Source of the DNA: Haliscomenobacter sp.
Lineage (GTDB): Bacteria > Bacteroidota > Bacteroidia > Chitinophagales > Saprospiraceae
NCBI RefSeq assembly: GCF_016718685.1
Contig: NZ_JADKCX010000008.1
Coordinates: 62,001 to 126,000 of the forward strand
Length of the DNA stretch: 64,000 bases
Direction: 5' to 3'
Shown: positions 9,867-20,104 of the stretch, one piece after another
How the letters are laid out: each line of letters starts with the position of its first letter
Numbering within the stretch: position 1 is the stretch's first letter
The notes under the pieces: model-generated
What the model saw: only the letters and a program-made list of their open reading frames with translations
What the model was told of the DNA's origin: nothing
The model's database searches: none
Program-made: the position numbers and the translations under genes

Positions 9867-11438
9867 CTATTCTTTATCCCAGAATACCCTCGTCGTCAAA
9901 TTATCCGTTCCACCGATGGCCTTCACCGCGTTCTGGTAGTTCGTCCGGTTTTGAGCCAACTCATAATCTGGATAAGACAATCTCCGGATGAATCCTCCAT
10001 TGAGGAGATTGTTGAATTTATTAGGACTCAGCGCAGGGAAACCACTTCTTCTGAAATTGGCCCAGGCCTGGGTGCCATTTCTAATGTAGGCAATCCAAAG
10101 TTGGGTGTTGATCAGCTTGAGCGCGTCAGCCGCATTGTAAGCTACCCCTGGACTGGCCAAAAAAGTAGCGATATCTGCATCAGAAATGGTGGAGGATTTT
10201 GGATACAAGGCATAGCGCTTGATGTCTGCTTTGATGCCATCTTCGTAATATTGCTTGGCAGCTGCTTCACCCCCGGCAATCCAACCTCTTTGTGCAGCTT
10301 CGGCTAGCAGCAAGGAAACTTCTGGATAAGTCACCCAAAAATCAGGAGCAGTTAAAGAGGCCACCACGCCCACGTTCATTTGTGAATAGTTGTACCCGCC
10401 ACCTTTGGCGCCGCGATAGGCTGGCTTGGTCAGATCGGTATTGATCACCCCTACGGGCACGCCAAACTGGCTTGCCAAATCGGTAACTGGAGCAGGATCA
10501 GCCAATGGATTTGAGGGGTTAGCATAAGTGGCAACGATAAATGGCCCACGTGGATCAGCCGTGGTTTTCAATTGCTCCACTAAGGGCTCGGCGGCATAGT
10601 AAAAATAAGGGTTGTTGTTGACCAGGCCCCCGTTGGCGCCATTGGTAAAGAGGGTACCATCGTACTTCACCCAGGCATTGTCATCATTGGATTTCATTAC
10701 TCCGCCGTTAAAGGCTTCTGTAACAATTGTTTTGGCTTTGTTTGCATCCAACTTTGAATACCGCATGCCCAATCTCAACAGCAAGGAATTGCCCAGTTTT
10801 TTCCACTTGTCCACCTGTGCAGTAGCAGTAGTGGTTTTAGCGGATCCATTTGCCCCGTAAAAGAGATCTGCGGAAACAAAGTCGCCACTTGGATTCAGGG
10901 CAGCAATCGCCTCTTTGAGCTCTTTTTCCAAATCAGCGTAAATGGCTGCATCATCGTCATACGAGGGATAAAAATACTCACTTCCCTTGAGGAAAGCTTG
11001 CCCTGCATTGGAATAAGGAATATCCGCATGGGTGTCTACCAAACCCATATAAACCTGAGCCTTCCAGATGCGCAACATGCTGCGCAAGTTTACCCGGTCG
11101 CTCCCTTCTAAAAGTGAAAGCGCCTGAACCAGGTTTTTGATGATGTTGGGATAGGAACCGTCCCATTTCCCATTGTTGAAGTTGTCGATGTCGGCATTAA
11201 AATTGGGCCCAAGGGTAGCTCCTGAATTGAACGGATTCACAAAGTGCTGAACAATTGTATGTTCTGTTTCCCAACCCCCCAGGTGTGAACGTTGAGCTCC
11301 AGCAAACAAAAGGGCTGGATCAAGATCGGTTACCGCGTAAGGATTTGTATTTAATTCTATAAAATCCTTGTCACATCCTCCCAATAAGAAGAAGATGGCA
11401 CTGATCAGCAAAAGTCCTTTAAACTTTTTCATAGTCAT
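9867..11438 (-). CDS. SusD/RagB-family nutrient-binding lipoprotein
   Basis: A 523-residue SusD-like outer-membrane lipoprotein. The leader ends in the lipobox LGGC (Cys22), followed by the usual DKDFIELNTNPY opening. The helical TPR-type scaffold and the phrase THADIPYSNA, the family's DVPYSEA-like site, are visible. SusD proteins lie over the partner SusC channel and capture oligosaccharide or other ligands. The start used here (ATG at 11438) overlaps the SusC stop as TAATG, implying translational coupling; a second in-frame ATG is at 11432. Ligand specificity cannot be read. The surrounding sugar-acid enzymes suggest an acidic glycan or lactone. Confidence 0.93.
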   Translation of the reverse strand: MTMKKFKGLLLISAIFFLLGGCDKDFIELNTNPYAVTDLDPALLFAGAQRSHLGGWETEHTIVQHFVNPFNSGATLGPNFNADIDNFNNGKWDGSYPNIIKNLVQALSLLEGSDRVNLRSMLRIWKAQVYMGLVDTHADIPYSNAGQAFLKGSEYFYPSYDDDAAIYADLEKELKEAIAALNPSGDFVSADLFYGANGSAKTTTATAQVDKWKKLGNSLLLRLGMRYSKLDANKAKTIVTEAFNGGVMKSNDDNAWVKYDGTLFTNGANGGLVNNNPYFYYAAEPLVEQLKTTADPRGPFIVATYANPSNPLADPAPVTDLASQFGVPVGVINTDLTKPAYRGAKGGGYNYSQMNVGVVASLTAPDFWVTYPEVSLLLAEAAQRGWIAGGEAAAKQYYEDGIKADIKRYALYPKSSTISDADIATFLASPGVAYNAADALKLINTQLWIAYIRNGTQAWANFRRSGFPALSPNKFNNLLNGGFIRRLSYPDYELAQNRTNYQNAVKAIGGTDNLTTRVFWDKE

Positions 11439-14400
11439 TAGAATTTGGCATTAAGACTAAAATTGAAATTGCGGGTGGTTGGCAGTGAGGTATTCTCATA
11501 ACCAGACCTGAAGTCGCCCGAAGATTGGATGGCTTCTGGATCAAGGTCCGGAATATCCTTGTAAAGCAGTGCCACATTTCGGCAAGAAGCCGTCACCGAG
11601 AGCCCCTTGATGAACCCAAGGACATTTGATTTCCGCATCAGATCGGTAAGATTATAGGATATCGATACGTTCCTCAGTTTGACAAAATCAGACTTAAAGG
11701 TCACGATATCGCCCATTTGATTGTTCCGATAATCCGCATAAAATGTGGCTGGATCAACCGCAGTGGTATTGGGCTGCTCATTCGATCTGTAAACACCCAG
11801 GAATACAACCCCTTTTCTCCTTCCCTACGACCTACCAAAGACTGTTTGGAGTGTCCTTGTCTGTTCGCATTTAAGGCAGTAGAAGAAATGACGACCCCGC
11901 CCAACTTGTAATCAAAATGAACGGCCAGACTCAGGTTTTTGTAGGTAAATGTATTATTCCAACCACCGGTGTGTTTAGGAATTGAGCTGCCAAAACTTAC
12001 GTAGTCAGCAGATGGGATCAAACGACCTTGGTCGGTAAGCAGAATCTGGCCTTCTTCATTTTTTAAATAGGTTCTGGCATAAACCTGGTTCATCGGTAAC
12101 CCTTCTACATACCGAAGTTGTCCAATGAACTCATTTCCGGTAGCCCCCCAGTTGAGCACAATGATTTCACTTGGTGCCCCAACTGAAAGTACTTTTGTAG
12201 CCAGAAAGGCGTGATTCCAGGAACTTGTCCAGCTGAAATTCTGGGTTTGGATGGGTTTAACTTCAAATAAAAATTCCAAGCCACTATTCTTTAAGGAACC
12301 AAGGTTCTCCTTCGAGCTGTTGTATCCAGATGTATTGGACAATTGAACATCCAATACCTGATCGGTGGTTATTTTGTCAAAAGCCGAAACATCTAGCGTT
12401 ACCCGATTGCCAAACATCCTCATTTCAATGCCAATTTCTTTTTCTTCTACACTAAACGGCCGCAAAAACCGGTTGGGTGCAGAGTTTCCGGAAATACTAG
12501 CCGTCGTTTGGCCTTGAAATTGGTTTTGACTGATCCCATAAGTCAGCAGACCATCATAGGGATTCACCCCGTTTGAGCTGCCCACTTCTGCCCAAGAAGC
12601 CCTCAACTTGCCGTAAGACAACCATTTCTGGTTTTTCATCAACTCGGAGAAGATAAAACTACCCGAAACAGATTGGTACAGCTCGCTGTTGTCCTCTGGA
12701 TTTAAGACGGAGAACCAATCTTGTCTGCCCGTAAAGTTTAGATAGAGCAAATTATTGTACCCAAGTTCGGCCCAGCCATACAGTGAATTAACCCTGTATT
12801 GGGAAAAACCATAACTTTGGCTGCGCACACTACCGTTTCCAATGGAATAAAGATCACGGACAATAAAGTTTGTCGAACCTTGATTAAATCCGTTATTCTT
12901 AACCCTCCAGGTATTTCCACCAACATTGGCGTCTACTGAAAACTTACCAAACTCTTTGCCACCACCGACCAGGAAATCAGCATTTACATCTGTACCCTTG
13001 CTTTCTGATAAATTGTAAGCTCCTTTAAAAGTACCGTCCGCATTGGTTGGCACGCTGGTGCCTATGCCTCCAGGATCGTGGGACTCCGTAAAACTAAGCG
13101 CAAAGTCATAGTTGTATCGACCCTGTACATACAACCAATCGGTCAGGTCATATCTTAATGTCGCCGTTGAAAGGAAACGATTTCTTTCCGTTTCATACCG
13201 TTGACCCACTGCTAAAGCGTAGTAGGGGTTTAACAAAGTGCCCTGAAAACCAGAAGTCAACGTCTCCGTTCCATTGGCCGCCACTGCACTGTTTTTCAAA
13301 GCCGACAGTGGAATGGACGTAGCTAATCTGGTAAAGAAGTTTACAGCCCCTGGCCCTTGTGTACCAATTTGTGGGGGGTTGACTTGTTGCTCGTTGGTGT
13401 AGTTGATGTTCAACTGCAGTTTGAGTTTTTTAGAAATGTTGTGATTGATCCCTACATTGGCAATCTTCCTATTGTACTCATTGTTTGGGGTGATCCCTTC
13501 CGCATCTGTGTTGGAAAATGAAGCCCTGAAGCTTCCATTGGCGCCACCACCAGACATGGCAATCGTATTGGTGAAGTCTGTTCCTGTTTGTAAAAAGCCA
13601 AAAAGATTGTCTGGATTAGCCGAGTAAGGTTGCAAAGTCCCATCAAAAATGGGCGTAGGTGCTCCATCCAAGCGCTCACCCCAGGCAAAATGACCAGTAG
13701 TGGCCGCATTTGCCCCACTGGTAGGTCGTTTTCCTGCGGTACCTTGGCCGTATTCAGTCTGAAAGTCAAAGAAATTCAGTGGCTGTTGGGTCGAGTAATT
13801 AGAGCTATATTCTACGCCAATGCCCTGATTCTTTCGGCCAGATTTGGTGGTGATGATGATGGCCCCGTTGGCGGCTCTGGCACCATAAATTGCCGCGGCA
13901 GTTGCGCCCTTCAATACGGTCATACTTTCTATGTCATCCGGGTTAACGTTTGACAAGTTATCACCGAGGTCACGTGGGGTTCCCAAACCATTCACACCCC
14001 GAGCACCCTGATCAATCGGAAGCCCGTTGATGACAATCAGGGGGGCGTTGTTTGCTCCTGCAAACGCAGCTTGCCCGCGTAAACGTATCTGCATACTGGA
14101 CCCCGCACCGGCCGCCGGTGGGGTAATATTCAGACCTGCGACCCGACCTTCCAGCGACTCCATGACGTTGGTTGTTCTGTTTTGGGTGAGCTGATCTGTA
14201 TTTACAGCCGTTACGGAATAGCCCAATTTCTTGGATTCCCTTTGAACACCCAGCGCGGTTACGACTACCTCCGTTAGGCTTTGAGCGTCTTCTTTCAGGA
14301 TGACATCCACATTTTTTTCATTGCCTAGCTTAATTTCATAGGCTGCGAATCCGATGTAACTAAAAACCAAAGTATTGCCTGGAGCGGCAGCAATTTGGAA

Positions 14401-14577
14401 TGTTCCATCCGATTCTGAAATAGTACCTGTATTGGTCTCTTTGACGGAAATGTTTACTCCAATCAAAGGAGTCCCGTCATCGGCTGTAACTTTACCCGTC
14501 ACCTGTTGTGCAATTACTGTTAGGTGGCAGCAAAAAATAGCCAGGACTAGAACAACGAGTTTGTTTAGTCGCATCAT
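11438..14577 (-). CDS. SusC/RagA-family TonB-linked outer membrane transporter, frameshift near C-terminus
   Basis: A TonB-dependent receptor of about 1,045 residues importing the ligand captured by the downstream SusD. Order: signal peptide ending VIAQ, carboxypeptidase-like regulatory domain (GKVTADDGTPLIGVN to SYIGFAAYEI), the TonB-box-region phrase LTEVVVTALG, plug domain (GRVAGLNI, ATAAAIYGARAANGAI), then the beta-barrel. As written the frame ends at 11701 with an unrelated tail, while the correct tail (TAVDPATFYADYRNNQMGDI to SLNAKF) runs in another frame to 11438. The switch is at about 11805-11830, next to an A4G4 run. Restoring one base gives a normal SusC C-terminus ending in a final aromatic, so the gene is probably intact in the organism. 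Confidence 0.92.
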
Positions 14578-15062
14578 AGGGTTAATGGATTTAAATGAGA
14601 AAATATATCAAAAGCGCGCAAAAATCACCAGCCTTGAACAAGGTGTAATCCATTGTCCTCCAGTGAATTTCCGCCGTGAAATCGATTGAATTTTTTTGCC
14701 GTAAAAATTCTTGAAATCGATTGAACTTTCTGGCAAAAAAATTGAAACCAACTAGGCATTCCAGTCATTCCCCTTGTGTCCATTTCAATGGGAAATGACG
14801 AATTTGTAAGCAATAGTTTAGTTTGAACTTTAAAAGAACCGAATGGCCTTAAAGCCTTTTAAAAGTGAATATAGTGTCTTGTGCAAATTTTTGGGCTATT
14901 AATTGTCAAACTTACAATTGTTTATTCTAACTTCCTATTTTGGAGCAATATTTTTTTGAAAGATATTTTTAGATGTTTTTCTTCTTTAAATAGCAGATAT
15001 TCACATTTTATATTCCGAATCCTGAGAAACTTAATTTACGTGTTTATTCCAAATCTATCGAT
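14578..15062. promoter_or_regulatory. Divergent intergenic region upstream of SusC and the acyl-CoA synthetase
   Basis: 485 non-coding bases between divergent genes. The left part, near the SusC start, holds the paired repeats listed separately. The right part (14880-15060) is strongly AT-rich with no credible gene. It must carry the promoters of the SusCD operon (minus) and the acyl-CoA synthetase (plus). No start-site box could be fixed with confidence. Confidence 0.5.
14678..14741. promoter_or_regulatory. Paired direct and inverted repeats, candidate SusCD operator
   Basis: The 13-mer GAAATCGATTGAA occurs at 14678-14690 and exactly again at 14713-14725, 35 bases apart. Interleaved with it, TTTTTTTGCC (14691-14700) is the perfect inverse of GGCAAAAAAA (14732-14741). 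The core AATCGATT is itself palindromic. The block lies 101-164 bases upstream of the SusC start codon, a plausible distance for a regulator or sigma/anti-sigma controlled promoter. Function is inferred from arrangement. Confidence 0.5.
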
Positions 15063-16766
15063 ATGTCTACACAACTCTCCTACATCAGTGGTATCAGTAC
15101 CAAACCATTGCTCGGCATCACCATTGGCGACATGCTCGACGATATTGCGGCTCGTTTTCCTGAAAACGATGCCTTGATCGTGCAACATCAGGACATTCGC
15201 TTCACTTACCAGCAGTTCAAAGCAATAGTAGATGACTGTGCCCGGGCTTTTTTGACCCTCGGTGTTCAGAAAGGAGACCGGGTAGGCATTTGGTCGCCCA
15301 ACCGCTATGAGTGGACCGTCACCCAATTCGCCACCGCCAAAATCGGGGCCATTTTGGTCAACATCAATCCCAGTTACCGCTTGCACGAACTGGAATATGC
15401 CCTCAAACAATCGGAATGCAGCATCTTGGTCAGCGCTGACACGTTCAAAACTTCTCGTTTTACCAACATGCTCTATGCGCTGGCGCCTGAATTGGGGGAC
15501 TGCCCCAAAGGGCATTTAAACGCCATAAAGGTCCCTCAACTCCGTACCCTCATCTGCTTATCGGAAGATGAATACCCAGGGATGTGGCGCTGGGATGATT
15601 TTTTACAGGAATCCTCAAAAAGTACCCCCGAAGCCCTGGCCGCCCGTCAAAGCAGCCTGGCTTTTGACGAAGCCATTAATATTCAGTACACCTCGGGCAC
15701 CACAGGTTTCCCTAAAGGAGCGACCTTGAGCCACCACAACATTTTGAACAACGGCTATTTTGTGGCGGAGCTGATGAATTTTACCGAAAAAGACCGACTG
15801 GTGATTCCCGTGCCACTCTACCACTGTTTTGGTATGGTGATGGGCAATTTGGGCTGCGTGACCCACGGTGCTGCCATGATTTACCCCAGCGAGGGTTTTG
15901 ACCCCAACAGTACGCTTTCGGCGGTAGAACGAGAAAAAGCAACGGGTATTTTTGGCGTGCCCACGATGTTTATTGCTGAGCTGGACTTACCCAATTTTGA
16001 TCAATACGATTTGACCAGCTTGCGCACGGGCATTATGGCGGGATCGCCATGTCCGATTGAAGTGATGAAAAAAGTACAAAGCCTGATGCACGTTTCTGAA
16101 ATGGAAATCGCTTATGGCATGACCGAAACCAGCCCGGTGAGCACCCAAACCCGCGTGGGTACACCGCTGGAAAAACAGGTCAGCACGGTGGGGCAAATTC
16201 ACCCGCATTTGGAAGTCAAAATTGTCGATCCCGAAACCGGGCGCACTGTTCCCCGTAACATCCCTGGCGAATTGTGCACCCGTGGCTACAGCGTCATGCT
16301 GGGGTATTGGAACAACGAAACCGCTACCCGCAACGCCATCGACAAAGCCCGCTGGATGCACACTGGTGACCTCGCTACGATGGATGAAGAAGGCTACGTC
16401 AAAATTGTGGGCCGCATCAAGGACATGATCATTCGGGGCGGAGAAAACATCTACCCCCGCGAGATTGAGGAGTTTTTGTACACCCACCCCAAGATCAGCG
16501 ACGTGCAAGTGATTGGGGTGCCCGACGCCAAATACGTGGAAGCAGTGATGGCCTGGATTCGGGTGAAAGAGGGCGAAACGCTGACGGTGGAAGAAGTACA
16601 GGCTTATTGCCAGGGGCAGATTGCGCATTACAAAATCCCCCAGTACGTGCGCTTCACCGATGGTTTCCCGATGACGGTTACGGGGAAAATCCGCAAGGTG
16701 GAAATGCGGGAGCAGAGCATTGCGGAATTGGGCCTGGAGGGCGCGGCGGGCATAAAAACGGCTTAA
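15063..16766 (+). CDS. Medium/long-chain acyl-CoA synthetase (AMP-binding, FadD-like)
   Basis: A 567-residue cytoplasmic adenylate-forming enzyme that activates a carboxylic acid to its acyl-CoA with ATP. The P-loop YTSGTTGFPKG is at residues 209-219. The A5-type motif AYGMTETSPV, the A7 motif HTGDLATMDEEGYVKIVGR and the hinge KDMIIRGGENIYPREIEEFL follow, and the C-terminal Lys is in VTGKIRKVEM. Length is typical of the family. It has no export signal, unlike its left neighbours, and stands as a single gene. Similarity in style is to fatty-acyl-CoA synthetases acting on medium to long chains; the exact chain length cannot be judged. Confidence 0.93.
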   Translation: MSTQLSYISGISTKPLLGITIGDMLDDIAARFPENDALIVQHQDIRFTYQQFKAIVDDCARAFLTLGVQKGDRVGIWSPNRYEWTVTQFATAKIGAILVNINPSYRLHELEYALKQSECSILVSADTFKTSRFTNMLYALAPELGDCPKGHLNAIKVPQLRTLICLSEDEYPGMWRWDDFLQESSKSTPEALAARQSSLAFDEAINIQYTSGTTGFPKGATLSHHNILNNGYFVAELMNFTEKDRLVIPVPLYHCFGMVMGNLGCVTHGAAMIYPSEGFDPNSTLSAVEREKATGIFGVPTMFIAELDLPNFDQYDLTSLRTGIMAGSPCPIEVMKKVQSLMHVSEMEIAYGMTETSPVSTQTRVGTPLEKQVSTVGQIHPHLEVKIVDPETGRTVPRNIPGELCTRGYSVMLGYWNNETATRNAIDKARWMHTGDLATMDEEGYVKIVGRIKDMIIRGGENIYPREIEEFLYTHPKISDVQVIGVPDAKYVEAVMAWIRVKEGETLTVEEVQAYCQGQIAHYKIPQYVRFTDGFPMTVTGKIRKVEMREQSIAELGLEGAAGIKTA

Positions 16767-16864
16767 GCACCTGTAAAGTTTACAGACATGTCCAGCTGAG
16801 TCCCAGCAACTTCAGGAATACTTGATTTTCGTAAGTTCTGCTTTGTTTTTCGTTAGGGCTCGGT

Positions 16865-16990
16865 GGCGACAAGCAAGAGATGATTGCCGTGATACGCGCC
16901 GCCGTTGAGCTTGGCGTTACCTTTTTGATACCGCTCAAAATAGTGGGTAGCCGGTGTACGGAGCAAATGGAAAAGTCGACGGGGCTTTGA
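16865..16990 (+). pseudogene. Aldo/keto reductase remnant
   Basis: A frame of about 41 codons without a start reads GDKQEMIAVIRAAVELGVTF. This closely matches the N-terminal alpha1-beta2 segment of stand-alone aldo/keto reductases (usually followed by FDTAxxYG). After ~22 residues the match stops and the frame ends at 16990. The rest of a ~330-residue gene is absent. It looks like the scar of a deletion, upstream of the toxin-antitoxin pair. Identification is by eye from a short match. Confidence 0.5.
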
Positions 16991-17006
16991 TGATGGAATA
17001 CCGCTA

Positions 17007-17037
17007 TTGTAAACTTAAAAAAAATGCGTTACTTTTG
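17007..17037 (+). promoter_or_regulatory. Bacteroidota-type promoter of the toxin-antitoxin operon
   Basis: TACTTTTG at 17030-17037 fits the TAnnTTTG -7 box, and TTG at 17007-17009 lies 20 bases upstream, the expected spacing for the -33 element of the Bacteroidota housekeeping sigma factor. Transcription would begin a few bases before the antitoxin ATG at 17060. Confidence 0.6.
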
Positions 17038-17059
17038 TTTGTGTATAAATTTTACTTCC

Positions 17060-17296
17060 ATGGTAATTAATATCCCTGATCAAGCTTTGTTATCCGCCAA
17101 AATTAGCTCTGAAGAACTGCTGCTAGATTTCGCCGTTTATTTATATGAAAAAAAAATACTGTCTATCGGTCAAGCTAGAAAAGTCGTAGACCTGGACTTG
17201 ATTACTTTCCAGAAAGAACTGGCAAAGCGAGATGTTTTCATCCATTTCGAAATCGAGGACTTAGAGAAAGATTTAGTAAATTTAGAGGCACTGTAA
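17060..17296 (+). CDS. UPF0175-family antitoxin
   Basis: A 78-residue protein starting VINIPDQALLSAKISSEELLLDFAVYLYEKKILSIGQA, the characteristic UPF0175 pattern: a short beta strand and an acidic helix, then SIGQARKVVDLDLITFQKEL resembling a ribbon/helix DNA-binding region. A longer frame opens at 17024, but its first 12 residues include the promoter box, so ATG 17060 is preferred. The stop TAA is immediately followed by the ATG of the PIN-domain gene (TAAATG), tight coupling typical of toxin-antitoxin pairs. It is expected to neutralise the partner and autoregulate. Confidence 0.8.
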   Translation: MVINIPDQALLSAKISSEELLLDFAVYLYEKKILSIGQARKVVDLDLITFQKELAKRDVFIHFEIEDLEKDLVNLEAL

Positions 17297-17752
17297 ATGA
17301 TTGTTATTAGTGATACCTCCCCCATTACAAATCTTATTCAAATTGACTGTTTGGATTTGTTAAATGTCGTTTTTGGAAAAATCATCATTCCTCAAACCGT
17401 TTACAATGAGCTTTGTGAACTTGCAGAGCAGAAGAAAATCCTTGACGATCAAGATTGGATTTCAGTAGTTTCGGCTGAAAACAGATTAGCAATCACACAG
17501 TTGGAAACACAGCTGGACAAAGGGGAAGCGGAGGCAATTGCGCTTGCTATGGAACTTCAACCTGATTTTCTGATCATCGATGAACTAAAAGGAAGAACCA
17601 TTGCTGAAGAAATGGGGATCAAGATCGTTGGATTATTAGGGACTTTGCTTAAAGCCAAAGAATTAGGATACATTAGTGAGCTTAAACCTAAGTTGGAGCA
17701 ATTGGTAAATCAGGGTTTAGGAATCAATCTAAGCTTTATAAGCATGTTTTGA
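17297..17752 (+). CDS. DUF3368 PIN-domain toxin (putative ribonuclease)
   Basis: A 151-residue PIN-like nuclease of the DUF3368 family. The first acidic residue is in VISDTSPITNLIQI, a Glu lies in DKGEAEAIALAMEL and an Asp in FLIIDELKGRTIAEEMGI, which together form the Mg2+-binding pocket. GLLGTLLKAKELGYI is a family signature near the C-terminus. PIN toxins cleave RNA when freed from antitoxin. It directly abuts its UPF0175 partner with no gap. The pair lies beside a gene remnant, consistent with a mobile or stabilising module. Confidence 0.85.
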   Translation: MIVISDTSPITNLIQIDCLDLLNVVFGKIIIPQTVYNELCELAEQKKILDDQDWISVVSAENRLAITQLETQLDKGEAEAIALAMELQPDFLIIDELKGRTIAEEMGIKIVGLLGTLLKAKELGYISELKPKLEQLVNQGLGINLSFISMF

Positions 17753-17783
17753 AACTTGCTGGAGAGGAGTGATGTATACTTTT

Positions 17784-17823
17784 AAAGACGAGTTCCCTAG
17801 CTTCTTGAAGAGAACCCGTCTTT
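17784..17823. terminator. Terminator between toxin gene and IorB
   Basis: AAAGACGAGTTC (17784-17795) pairs with GAACCCGTCTTT (17812-17823) with one A-C mismatch and a 16-base loop. A T run ends the right arm. It lies between convergent genes. Confidence 0.6.
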
Positions 17824-17833
17824 TACTCCACTC

Positions 17834-20104
17834 CTACATCCCCAATTCCTGCTTATCTCCCAAAAAAGGCTGGTTGTAGACCCGCTTCCCGGTCGCTTTG
17901 TACAGTGCGTTCGCAACTGCACCAAAAATTGGCGGAAACGGTGGCTCACCCATACCCGTAGGACTGATCTCATTTTTCACAAAATGGACATCAATCACCT
18001 TGGGTGCTTCACTCATGCGAATCATGCGGTAATTGTGGAAATTGGTTTTTTCGGGCACCCCATTTTTGAAGGGCATTTCCCCAAAAAGTGCGTTGCCGAT
18101 CCCATCAATAACTGCGCCCTCGGTCATGTTGGCTGCTGCGTCGGGGTTGACCACAATGCCGCAGTCGATGGCACTGGTTACTTTTTGCACCACTGGTTTG
18201 CCATCTTCTACCGTCAATTCCAGCACATGGGCCGCATAGCTGGCGTGGCAAAAATAGGCCGCTACACCGCGGTGTACCTTCCCTTTCGGCTTGTTGGCCC
18301 AGCCCGATTTGTCCCGCACCAGTTCCAGTACCCCGGCATAACGATCTGCATCGTAGTCGTTGTTTTTGCCCACTGGACTAGCCTTGGCTTTTCTCAACAA
18401 TTCCAGGCGCATTTCAATCGGATCCTTTTTCATGGCCTCGGCCAGTTCGTCCAGGAATGACTGCTCGGCAGCGGCAATAAAATTGGAGCGTGGTGCCCGG
18501 AAGGCGCCAATGGTGATGTTGGATTCGATGGACCAATCTTCGGCCAGGTAATTGTCGATCGCACCCGCAGGGAAACGATTGGCGTGCAAGGGGGCTTTCA
18601 GGAATACCACCCGCTTTCACATGAAAAGCAAGCAGGTTGTTGTTTTTATCCAAAGCAGCACGGTACGTGGCATAGTAGGCTGGGCGGTAAACGCCATTGG
18701 TCATGTCGTCCTCGCGGGTGTACATCAACTTCACCGGCGCTTTAACCTGATGAGAGATGACCGCAGCCTCTACCATATAGTGGCTGTACGCCCGACGGCC
18801 AAACCCGCCACCCATACGCGTCATTTCGATTTCGATGTTTTCGGCGGGGATGCCCAACCGTGCCGAAAGCGTAGGCTCGATGAGCCCAGGCGCTTGCAGC
18901 GGTCCGGCAACTTTCACTTTATCACCTTTGACATCGGCAAAAAAGTTCATCGGCTCCATACAGTTGTGGGCCAGGTGGGGGGCCGAATAGCTCCGCTCCA
19001 ATACCTTTGCTGCAGTTTTAAAAGCGGTCTCCGGGTCGCCGTCTTTGCGGACCACTCTTCCCGGTTTGCTGGCAAATTCTTTCATTTTGGTGTGGTGCTC
19101 AGCTGAATTTTCCAGGCCGGCGGGTACTTTCACCTGGCTTTTTTACCTCCAAAGCCAGCTACCGTTTCAGTGTATGTTGCAAAAGGTTCCCACTCCGCTT
19201 TTATTGCTTTTTTTGCATTCATCACCTCCCAGGTGGAATTGCCGACGATGGCGACCAATTCGGGGAAGGCATTGGTGTCGAATCCGCCTTTTTCCTGGCC
19301 ATCGTTGTAGGTTTTAAAGGAAAAAACATCCTTAATGCCCGGCATGCCTTTCACGGATGCATCGTTGAAAGATTTCAACTTCATGCCGAAGGCAGGTGGG
19401 TGTACAATCATGGCAATCAGCATGCCTTCCACCTTGTAGTCTACGCCAAAGAGTGGTTTGCCCGTTACAATTTTCGGGCCTTCTACGTTCTTTTGAGAGG
19501 TGCCAATGATTTTGAAATCTTTAACTGCTTTCAATTTCACTTCCTTCGGAACGGGAATTTGGGCCGCCGCTGCAGCCATTTCGCCGTAGGTAGCCTTTTT
19601 GCCACTGCTGTGCTGCAAGACGCTGTTGGCAGTCGTGATCTCCTCTACGGGTACTTGCCAGGCTTTGGCGGCGGCTTCACGGAGCATTTGCCGACCAGTA
19701 GCCCCAGCTTTGCGCAGGGCGTCCCATTTGGAGGGGATACCTCTACTGCCTCCCGTAAACTGCCCAAAGGCCGCATTGGGGAATTTGGCAGGATCGTGCA
19801 TGGCCATTTCCACCCGCACGTCTTTCCAGTCCACGTCCAATTCCTCCGCCACGATCATGGGCATGGAGGTCATCACGTTTTGACCAAATTCCGGATTGGG
19901 GGTAAAAATGGTCACCAGGCCATTGTCACCTATTTTCAGGAAGGCGTTGAAGTCGTACCATTCCTTGGGCAAAGCCAGGGAATCTTTGGCAGCAGCGAGG
20001 TTTTGCTGGGCCAGCCAGTCAAATCCGATGACGATGCCACCGCCCGCGAAGAGGGTATTTTTGAGGAAAGAGCGTCTGCTCGATGCTATTTTTGTCTTTG
20101 TCAT
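17834..20104 (-). pseudogene. Isoquinoline 1-oxidoreductase-like molybdenum subunit (IorB-type) 1, two frameshifts
   Basis: The large molybdopterin-binding subunit of a xanthine-oxidase-family aldehyde/N-heterocycle hydroxylase, about 755 residues. The start at 20104 gives a twin-arginine signal (SSRRSFLKNTLFAGG), so it works in the periplasm with the IorA subunit. Visible segments include NPEFGQNVMTSMPMIVAEE, GGFGRRAYSHYMVEAA, FRAPRSNF and the terminal GMGEPPFPP whose Glu is the expected catalytic base. The frame breaks at about 19140, where an A6 run needs one more A to read GGKKSQVKVPAGLENS, and at about 18590, where a C5 run needs one fewer C to read ESPLHANRFPAG. The IorB paralog at 20701 shows the uninterrupted equivalents at both points. 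It is probably intact in the cell. Confidence 0.85.
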
